A stretch of DNA of 64,000 nt, taken from contig OZ029918.1 in assembly GCA_964023275.1 (NCBI GenBank), positions 30,822,704-30,886,703 of the forward strand, in the 5' to 3' direction. The notes under the pieces are model-generated. The model was not told the origin of the DNA and made no database searches. It saw nothing but the letters and a program-made list of their open reading frames with translations. The stretch is from Norana najaformis (taxonomy: Eukaryota > Annelida > Clitellata > Crassiclitellata > Hormogastridae). Positions 56,101-64,000 of this stretch are shown here, in pieces. Within the stretch, counting starts at the first letter, position 1; each line of letters opens with the position of its first letter. Position numbers and translations under genes: made by a program.

Positions 56101-59100
56101 GAGCACGTTCCTGCTCCATCGAGATTTCATCACATTCCGTGTCAGACATTGCATCTACAAGCTCGAAATCTTCGATTTCCTTCTTTTCATCAACCTTCTC
56201 TGCGTTCATCGCTTCACTGCTTGTCATGAAGACTGAGGAGTCCATGCATAAACCGAAATTGGCCTCCTCGCATGATGCTGGATTACTAGATAACTTCTCC
56301 TGTTTCATACTGACTTCTGCAGTCAGGACGTCTTCATGAGAAGTAGCCATGTCGGATATAAGGGATGAACTCAGATCAGGAAAGGATTCATTCATTATGT
56401 CCACTATTGATTCGCTTGTGGACTGAAGCGAGCCAGTCATACCACACCTAGCATCCGAAAGGAAAAATGGATTCCTAGGCTCAGCACCTGGCATCAAAAG
56501 ACTGGTTTCTAGCAGGTTATTCACCATCTCAACCTTGGTCTTATCATCACAGTCCACATTCACAAAGATGAAGTCCTCATTAAAATCTTCATCCAGCTGC
56601 TTTGCACTGAAAACTGGAAAGTCTAGAGGCAATGACTTGCCACGATATGGCTCCCTGGTCGTATTGCTGGAGCAGTTGGTGGTTTCTTGAAGAACACCAG
56701 TGGAGAATCCAATATCAGAGGAACAGTGGTTGGCATTTCTGTCATCATCAAGCAGAATTTTCTCTTGTACCTTGCTCTCAAGGAAAATTTCAGGTACTTG
56801 ATCGAAGCTGTTTCCTGTACCCTCTAGTTTCTCTGAGAGGCAGTCCAACATCTGGGGAGTGTTCTTAAGTGGAGTTCTCAGAGGGGATGTCATCTGAGGG
56901 GGAGTCATGCAAGGGGAAGTCCTTTTATGGGGAGTTTTTGTAGGAGATGTCACTGGAGGGGAATTCAACTGAGGAATGGTCACTGGAGGGGTACATTTAG
57001 TTATCTGAGGGAGATTTCTTGAAGGTGAAGTTATCTCAGTGGCAGTCATTCCAGCAGAACTCTTTTGGGAAGTGGCTGGTGGGAAAGTCATCTGACTGTG
57101 CATCATCAAAGGGGAGGTCATTTGAGGGGAAGTCATACGAGGGGGAGTCGAATGAGAGGGAGTCAGCTGAGGTGACATCACCTTGTTAGAAATTTCTGGA
57201 GGAGAGATTACTTGAGAAGTTGCTTCAGAGGCAGTCATCTGAAGCAGAGTCGTTGGATGGGTGGTTTTCATGCGAGGAATGTTTTGAAAAACTTCCTTTA
57301 GGGGAGTGGCCAAAGGGGAAGTTATCCGAGGGAGAGTCGTCTGACTCAATGGAGAAATCAATGGAGGAGGAGGAGTTGGAAACCTCTCTTCAGTCTCTGC
57401 TTGAATGTCTGTTCTCTGGTCATCGAGAGGATCACTTTCTTTAGCACAAACATCTGGAATGAGAAAACATTCATCCTCTGGTTTCTGCCATGTTTCCAAG
57501 GGTGTTTCTGTATTTTCCGAGCTCCTTCTCAGATCAAATGTTGCTTCTTCTTGATCCAGATGATCCTCCACAACAACAAAATCCGCATCTGAACACACCG
57601 TTGGCAGTTCCTGATGACTAACAATGTCGGAGTCAGGCACTGGCTCTAGATCGTCCTGTCTGCTACCATCATTGGAGCTGGATGAAAGCCGACGAAAACC
57701 AGGACTGGAGGAATTCTTCCCCTCATACACATCAGGGGATAGAAGCGCATCTGGAGAGCTGTGACACTCATCCGCATTCTCTCCTGAGCTCGACACATGC
57801 TTTAGAAACTTCTCGACGTACCTACATTTTGGTGCTACCTCACGCTGATGAATATGATTGCATTCCAAACCAGAGTCCTCACTCTGCAATTCTGATTCCT
57901 CTGTAGTTTCTTGCTCTAGCTGCAGATTGCCCACAGATGGAGCTATATCATTTTCTGTTTCCCAAATAGGTGGAGACACTATATTTTGAGCTGAAGATTT
58001 GCTCTCGCCACTATCATATGCTCGCAAGTCACTCATTCTACTTTGGCTACTCTCAAAACTAAAGACACTAGCACAATCAAAATGTCTGTCATCAGAAAAG
58101 TCCTCAGGCATCGCATCATCATTTCTGCTGTTGCTAGCCAAGCTATGGCTGTCCACTGTACCGTTCGTAGGTTCTTTACGTAATGTGTCTATGGTAAGAG
58201 GTGGCGCTGCTACAGGAATTGTATCTTCACTTTCAAACGAGAATATATTTTCACAGCCTGCAATTGACAGTCTGTTCTGGCTGAAAGTGTTTCCATTTGA
58301 AGGTGACCTGCTCTCAAATTCTGTTGAAGGTATGTCCAGTTCTTTCTCCTCAGCCAAACTGTCTGCAAGTCTTGCTTTACTAGTAATAAAAAGTCCACTT
58401 GATGGCTGACCCAAAACTGCAGATGGTATGTGCAAGCCTTCCCTTTCCTCACTCTGTCTAAGAGGTTCAAAGGACGACCGGTAGAATCTTTTGGATGACC
58501 TGCGAGCCGCCATTTCAGCACGTCCATTGTCTATCATTTGTTTATCAATCGGTGAAGTTTCAGGTGAGGTGGAAGCTGTTGGCTCACAATAGCTCGAGAA
58601 ACTGTGCATCATCTTGACATCTTGGAACTGACTATGGCTGCCAGTCATGACGTCTAGGCTGCTACCAGCAATCCGTGTAATGTCTCTGATTCCAGCTGCA
58701 ACTGGATCACAAACCACTGGAGACTGCCTGTCTTGAAGTAGTTTGTTGCTCCGATGGAGAATTTCCTGGACTCTTTTCTTATCAGCAACACCCTCAAAAG
58801 ACGCATGAAGTGAACTCACATTGCCCTGGTAACCAGGGTGACAGTGCGCATGAACTGGGTCCATGGGCAGTTGACCTCGTAATGACGATGCCATTCTAGA
58901 CCCAGAACTGCTTAAAAGCGAGGCCACTGCTGGGCTGTGTTTCGGTTTGGCATGAATTTCCAACTTTGGCGATTCTGTTGGGCTTGCCTGAGGGCTCTCC
59001 ATGTTTTCACAAGTCTCGCTCAAGTTCTGCTGCTCCAGCTCATTCTCAAGGGCTTTCTGGCGACGCATGTGCAGACCGGGAGCATCTGGCTTCGTGCCAG

Positions 59101-59934
59101 AGAGCGTCATCGTCGGTTCCATTGATCCAGCACCTAATGCTGGCATTGCAGAGAGAAGGTTCTTCAGGGCAGCAGCACTTCCCATTGAAATCATCTTGTG
59201 TTTCGAATGGACAAGGTTCTTCAGCATATTCATAGCACCAAGCTCTATGAGAATCTTCTGGTCGTCCGGACACCGGGCAGACAGGTTCCAGAGCGTTCCA
59301 CAGGCGTTGCTAACGACTGTTAGGCTCGGAGAACGCAGGTGCTTGAGGAGAATCTGGAGGCAGCCATGCTGACGCAGGATGGCACGATAGTCCTCACGAA
59401 CGGCGACATGGCTGCTGATGTTTCGCAAGATGCCTCCACAGTTCTCTATGATGGACAAGGTCTTCAGAGGACTTCGATACGTGAGGTTCTGAATGAGGAA
59501 CTGCAGGGCACCTTCAGTGGCACAGATATCCGCCTTGTTCTCGATACAGTGAGATGAGAAATTCCAGAGCGCACTGAGTAAGCTCTTGAGGGTTGATTCC
59601 TTCTTGGCAACCAGCGCTGCTCGCATCAACCTCGGCACTGCACCGACGTCTCGCAGAATTCTCTTGCTCGTGAAGTCGGCATGCCATGATAGGTTACGTA
59701 AAACGCTGGCTGCTACCTGACATAAATCCTCATTTGACGATTCGAGCTGCTGAACTAGAGCCTTAAGAGCTGGCACCATTGAGCAGAGAAGTGCTTTGTT
59801 AGTGCCATCACCAAATGTTAAGTTTGTAAGTGCCATGCAGGCATAACGTCGCATTGTGATGTGGTACTGGTTAGTAGTGTTACCATTTGTTTCATGATCC
59901 ATTTGCAGCAGTTCAGCTATGGCCTGCACTCCTC
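53186..59934 (-). CDS. APC: APC (adenomatous polyposis coli) giant terminal exon
   Basis: A single 6749-bp exon, 2248 residues plus the split first codon, with acceptor gttcttgaacccag and stop TAA. It begins GGVQAIAELLQMD, LTNLTFGDGTNKALLCSM, VAASVLRNLSWHAD, SALWNFSSHC, NCGGILRNISS and SNACGTLWNLSARCPDDQ: the APC armadillo repeats, ending near 59130. The long tail holds Ser-rich stretches; two FSFES motifs (near 58240 and 58060) in the zone where beta-catenin-binding repeats lie in other APCs; a Thr/Ser/Pro array (56850-57340); and a basic block containing GPRIVKP (near 55830; compare GPRILKP in vertebrate APC). Further on are QDTFVKDAPSS (near 55150), an SxIP EB1-binding motif TSKIPAPE (near 53655), VQPFNYKP (near 53450) and a C-terminal LVTSV PDZ ligand like vertebrate APC. 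APC is the scaffold of the beta-catenin destruction complex and a microtubule-tip protein. As in vertebrates, most of the protein lies in one last exon. A possible AATAAA lies at 52788-52793 (minus strand). Confidence 0.96.
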
Positions 59935-60454
59935 CTGGGTTCAAGAACAAGAAAATTACAAAAACAGCTATGTTGAAACAGCAAACACGCATCAGCATGC
60001 ATTTTAAAGGCTTCTGACTGTTTTTATAAGGGTGCGGTAAATTTATTTAGTTACCATATTTTCATGTATATATCCCACGAGTTTCAGATTTTACAAACCC
60101 TGTAACCCCTGATGGGTTATCTCAGTGTGCAGGTTATACAAGTTTATTTTATACAGATAGTTGCCATAATCTTATGGTATTTTCTGGATTGTTCTGTAAT
60201 GTAATGTTCTGTAACTAGCTGAACACAAAACAATGTTATACCAAACAACTTTACACGTTTGGCTAATTTCCACAAGGTATATGAATCTGTGTGTTACAAG
60301 TGAAACATACAGTACATTCTTTTATATTTCCAGCACTTTAAAACTGTCACAGCCATGTTTCAGCAACTTGAAAGTTTCTTTAAAAGTGATATACAAATGT
60401 CCAGATGTATACACATAAATCAACATCTCCATATACAGACCCCATATTAATAGC

Positions 60455-60655
60455 ATATGTAATCATAATTGTAATCTCAAATTTTCTAAAGCCTAAAGCA
60501 GTACTTAAAAGCTAAGTGCAGGGCACCAGCTTATTCATGACATCTGCATCATGTCTGTGGGGCAGTCCAAAGATGCTATGTCAAGAACTAAGTCCAGATG
60601 CGAGGAGACCAGAAAGAGGAGGGGAGAGGAGGCTAGGGTGGGTTGTGTTTAATGT
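60455..60655 (-). mobile_element. LINE 3' UTR remnant in an APC intron
   Basis: The plus strand reads TAATCATAATTGTAATCTC, AGGGCACCAGCTTATTCATG, GGGGCAGTCCAAAGATG, GTCAAGAACTAAGTCC and GGGTGGGTTGTGTTT. These are the same blocks in order as 21411-21590, the 3' UTR of the LINE at 21411-22010. Confidence 0.75.
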
Positions 60656-60664
60656 ATGTATGCA

Positions 60665-60715
60665 TCAACACACTTAATATAGTGCCTTTTAAGATTATCA
60701 CAAAAGCGCTAGTGC
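60665..60715 (+). repeat. AGCGCC-hairpin dispersed repeat
   Basis: AATATAGTGCCTTTTAAG then CACAAAAGCGCTAGTGCC: a diverged copy following a short ATGT run. Confidence 0.65.
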
Positions 60716-60889
60716 CACCTTTGTATCATGGAATGGGTGGCAAGAGGACTAATTCAATTTGTACAATTCTAAACCTAAGTTAACAAGTTAACAGTGCAAC
60801 TAAAAACATCAGCCTGGACAATTTCAAATCCACAAAAACACACACATATCTCACGTAAAACCGATGAATATTTGCAACAGTGTGTTTAC

Positions 60890-60979
60890 CAAGAGTACAA
60901 ACGGCATGCCTATGTTCCTCATCAAATGACAGTTTCATCAAAGCAGCCACAGATGGACCCGGATGATAATCAGATGGTC
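60890..60979 (-). CDS. APC: APC armadillo exon (SFDEEHRHA)
   Basis: A short 90-bp exon. The acceptor is gatgttttgtag and the donor CTTG|GTAAAC. It encodes PSDYHPGPSVAALMKLSFD followed by EEHRHAVCTLG, matching the APC segment known in vertebrates as VLMKLSFDEEHRHAMNELG (recalled). It starts with two bases completing the glycine left by the exon at 62090-62332 and ends with one base completing the first GGA glycine of the terminal exon. Its phases therefore fit both neighbours, which is strong evidence that it is real despite its small size. Confidence 0.93.
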
Positions 60980-62089
60980 CTACAAAACATCACAGTTACC
61001 ATGTAATATTAATGTCATTATTCCTACTAATAATGTCAATATTCTATTACGTTAACTTTAATGGAAAGGAAAAGAACTGGACATGGCAGATAACTGAAAA
61101 GAAAGGAGATACTTTCATGCACCCGCCACAGCCAAACGGCTTCCATCAAGAACAGATGATGATGTGATGATGTTGATGACGACAATGACAACAGTGAATT
61201 TTGGTATAAGTCCCTTCACAGTTTGTACTACTGTTACCCACCATACCTGCAAATGTTACAGTCAGATTACAACACACTACATTACCCTGCACTCCAAGAA
61301 ATAACGCTTGCAAACGGGCCTTCACTTTAAAGTGGTCTGCAAATATACAGATGTTAGTATTTATACCAATAAAAAGTGAGAACTGAGCTCAGCAACTACA
61401 GCTGCAGCCAGACCGACCCAGGTCCATGAACTCAGGCTCCACAGATTGCACACAGCCATTCATCACTGCAGAAATTTTTTGGAGATCCCAAATGTGCTTC
61501 AGCACTAAGCTCATCCAGCAGCCGAAGCTTCAATGATTCCTTGTGCCAGAGACCCGACTGACTGACCTAGCTGGCTGTGAATACTGGACCGCTCAAAACT
61601 AGCATTGTGGGTGCCTGAAAGCAAGATTAAATGGCATATTCATTGGAGCAGTTAAAAGCTTAATCAGGACTGAATGGTATAATGCATTCTAACAGTTTAC
61701 TTTGATAGTAATTTACTCTGTAGCCAATGTAACTGTGTTTCCAATTAATAATGAACATCACAATAGAAATGACAAATCTACCAAACCAATCATAAGGCAC
61801 TTACAGAGAAAATACCAGTTAACATTCAAGAAAAACCATAGTATCAAGTTTTAATAAAAACCCTGAATGCTTTCGATGCAACAATTTGGAACACTGCTTT
61901 CCTCATCAATAACAGTCTCTAAACCCAATTTGGTTCAGGGCTCTGGGTTTAGAAACTGGGGTTGTCGTAATAAAGTGAAAGGTCTATTTCTACTAACTTA
62001 TTGCTCGTCAAACTAGCAGCAGCTTATAAACCCATACAGAGAGTTTAGCACTAGGCTTTTTTTAATGAACTGAAAGGGTTAGTTTCGAC
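60980..62089. other. APC intron, no other feature seen
   Basis: Unique sequence between two phase-matched APC exons, with a GATGATGTGATGATG patch at 61155-61180. Confidence 0.6.
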
Positions 62090-62332
62090 CTGCATATTGA
62101 CTGTTGGCAAGATGATCAACCATCTGACAGTTTCTAGGTGTTCTTAGGTAGTCGCAGTAACCACGGATCTGTTCGAGCAGTCGAAGGACCCTTGCCTCCT
62201 GGCGCCCTCTCTGGTCCTCACAGTGAACGTGGACAATGTTGTGAAGGGCCGCTGCCGCCTGAGACCGCATCACCATGTTGCTCACATCATTTTCACCACC
62301 GTGGAGCAGATGGATAAGGAGTGGAAGACAGC
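62090..62332 (-). CDS. APC: APC armadillo exon (first repeats)
   Basis: A 243-bp exon. The acceptor is ctctttgctcttccag and the donor ATGCAG|GTCGAA. It encodes CLPLLIHLLHGGENDVS, then AAAALHNIVHVHCEDQRGRQ and VLRLLEQIRGYCDYL, closely following the conserved APC sequence GCLPLLIQLLHG...SAALHNIIH...RVLHLLEQIRAYCE (recalled). Phase 2 bases at the start complete the Gly of the MRQSG codon in the exon at 63194-63314. The last residues before the donor (RNCQMVDHLANSQYAG) are the variable linker between armadillo units. Confidence 0.93.
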
Positions 62333-62564
62333 CTGGAAGAGCAAAGAGGATTCAACAACACTTGTGACAGGTACTTAAAAGTGTCCACTGTACATACCAG
62401 GTACACACTCACACATACATATACATACAATACATACATACATATACACACACGTACATACATACACACTATACACACAAACTTACATACTTATATACAC
62501 CAAATGTGCATGCAGGACTATAACCAGCACATGAACTAGAGTTCCAATAGATATTAAGATCTTG

Positions 62565-62630
62565 CAGTACGCTGCACAATGCCTCTGATAAGTTTCTTGA
62601 AAGGGTGCTATATAAATTTCTGGTTACACC
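62565..62630 (+). mobile_element. SINE 3' end
   Basis: TGCACAATGCCTCTGATAAG then GGGTGCTATATAAATTTCTG matches the element end at 50725-50760. Confidence 0.55.
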
Positions 62631-62789
62631 ACACTAAAAATACAACAGAAGTGAATTCTGGTATAATTTTGTCAGGGACAAGAATACCAAAATTAGCTCG
62701 GTTCTCATCTAGAATATGACTTCATTCAACCAAACCTTGCTATAGTGTTCTTCATAAAGCTGAAATCAGCGACATAGTATGTACCAAAT

Positions 62790-62992
62790 CAGAGCAGCAC
62801 TGTGTGGTATAGTGGTCTATTTGTACCACACTGGGTCTGTAATCCAACTATTGTGGGTTTGCTCCTGCTGAGCAGACTTCGTGTAATGACCCTTGACAAG
62901 TTGTTCATGCACACTTATCTTGTGCCTCAGATTCAGATTTACTGACCTTGCGTGCATAACAAGCGCAGTAAATAAATAAAATATAAACAAAT
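62790..62992 (+). mobile_element. tRNA-derived SINE in an APC intron
   Basis: tRNA-like head with A box TGTGGTATAGTGGTCTATT (62810-62828) and a degenerate B box GTGGGTTTGCTCC. It is followed by CTTGTGCCTCAGATTCAGAT and AAGCGCAGTAAATAAATAAA, an AAATAAAT tail. It differs from the SINE at 27336-27815. Confidence 0.6.
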
Positions 62993-63193
62993 AAATAATT
63001 AATGATTATTGCTTCTGTTAACTACAGTGTATCATCATAAAGTAGCAATATAAAAGTCCTACTCTATTCCTAGAACTACAGGGCAGTTTAGGTAATTCAA
63101 TTACATTTCGTCTTTACTAGTCCGATGGTAATCAAAACCTATGGCAATGTAGACACATATTATAGATGATGCCCACAAGACTTTCACTGTCAC

Positions 63194-63314
63194 CTGACTG
63201 CCTCATAGCCACACAGCTCTCGAATGATGTTGACATTGCAAGAAGGGTTCTGCTCATGTCTTCTTTGTTGTGGGTACCAAGGACTGACAGGAGAGAAAAC
63301 ACCATATCGCCCTG
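63194..63314 (-). CDS. APC: APC exon preceding the armadillo domain
   Basis: A 121-bp exon. The acceptor is tctgtttgtcttatag and the donor CAGTCAG|GTGACA. It encodes QGDMVFSLLSVLGTHNKEDM, then SRTLLAMSTSFESCVAMRQSG, matching the APC block MVYSLLSMLGTHDKDDMSRTLLAMSSSQ (recalled). It starts in phase 0 and ends in phase 1. This is the most N-terminal APC exon I can find. The oligomerisation coiled coil and other 5' exons should lie to the right of this window, and 63315-64000 shows no further APC-like sequence. Confidence 0.93.
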
Positions 63315-64000
63315 CTATAAGACAAACAGAGAAGCATCAACTGGTGGATTATGAAACTACATAAGGTAAAGTAATGTAATGTAATGAAGCCAATATTTCT
63401 ATAGTGCATATTCCAAATTCAGCATAATACAAGTACTGGTAATTTATTTCCATGTTTTTTACATCTTTTACATCTAAGTGATACTTTCACATCGAAATGA
63501 TACCTTTACGTAAATGTAAATGATACAAGTGCATGTCTGCATCCATGTTGCAACACATTTTTGCTGCCTCTGCCATCTGAGCAAATTGTTTGTCTCAACA
63601 CAGATTTTGCTCCACAATTCTTAAGTGTTTGGATTACTGAGCACTGTTAATGAGTCAGTGTTTCGGATCTGTCTTTCCATTCTGCACACAATATTGTGTG
63701 TTTTCCAATGTTAGTTGGTCATGAGTCATCGAAGCCGCGCTGAAATTGGACCGGTTCACTTTTCCGAGGGTGAAGAGGTTCTCAGCCGGTTAGATGGGCC
63801 TGACCTACAGCTCTATGTATACCGTCTGCGACAGGGAAATCCTGGATGCAGTCATGGAAAGGCGGGGAGGGTCTTCCTGCGGTGGCATCAACAGTCAGCG
63901 GGGAAAAGAAGTGCGTTCTGCAACCGGAAGCAAACCCTGTTTAGCTAGGGAGATTTCTGGATGCGCTGTCCAACCATCTACAAGCGACTGCTGGACAGTG
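63315..64000. other. APC intron and unassigned right edge
   Basis: Upstream intron of the last visible APC exon. From about 63720 the sequence becomes more GC-rich. A plus frame (63721-63948, MSHRSRAEIGPVHFSEGEEV, then LQLYVYRLRQGNPGCSHG) is open but unrecognised; it could be a repeat or an exon of another transcript. Confidence 0.35.

Noticed and set aside
53590..59557. Plus-strand frames opposite APC, up to 268 codons
   Set aside because: Shadows of the APC coding strand; no independent motif, start or splice signal.
59935..59998. Extension of the APC giant frame to an ATG at 59998
   Set aside because: The extra codons are hydrophobic intron sequence with a polypyrimidine acceptor; phase-matched upstream exons show the true exon starts at 59934.
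63721..63948. Additional APC exon or N-terminal APC sequence
   Set aside because: Wrong strand, no similarity to APC, and no phase-compatible splice site to 63314.

Overview
This is a stretch of nuclear DNA from an animal, most likely a marine invertebrate. The evidence is split genes with GT-AG introns, two recognisable animal gene families (an RGK-type small GTPase and APC, adenomatous polyposis coli), many decayed non-LTR retrotransposon tails, tRNA-derived SINEs, and a very heavy load of ATGT/ACAT, TA, CA and other simple repeats. I cannot name the species. There is no bacterial gene organisation; almost all the other long open frames are low-complexity repeats that are open in several frames.

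Left part (1-25.6 kb): three coding exons of an RGK (Rad/Gem/Kir) GTPase lie on the minus strand. The C-terminal/G5 exon is at 2198-2445, the G4 exon at 4231-4414, and the N-terminal/P-loop exon at 24847-25596. A possible first exon at 45428-45573 is phase-compatible. The exon(s) for the switch/G3 region were not found. The large introns are filled with mobile DNA: a solo LTR (4582-5000), an apparently intact DNA transposon (8081-10705) with ~125-bp terminal inverted repeats and one 567-codon transposase-like gene, LINE remnants, a cloverleaf-like inverted repeat, and several minisatellites (29-, 43-, 62- and 16-bp units).

Middle (25.6-53 kb): mostly accessory DNA. There is a tRNA-derived SINE (27.3-27.8 kb), LINE reverse-transcriptase tails (28.9-29.2 and 39.4-40.0 kb), a hAT-like element with imperfect 8-bp target duplications (31093-32351), long simple-repeat tracts, and two weak unidentified candidate exons near 47.2-47.7 kb.

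Right part (53.2-63.3 kb): the 3' part of an APC gene on the minus strand. Four consecutive exons with perfectly matching splice phases (63194-63314, 62090-62332, 60890-60979 and a giant 6.7-kb terminal exon 53186-59934) give 2400 visible residues. They run from just before the armadillo repeats to a C-terminal TSV PDZ ligand. The N-terminal exons lie beyond the right edge. The most interesting items are the transposon at 8081-10705, whose protein belongs to a poorly described transposase-like family; the altered P-loop of the RGK protein; and the APC tail, which keeps microtubule/EB1/PDZ features but shows no clear canonical SAMP or 20-residue beta-catenin repeats.
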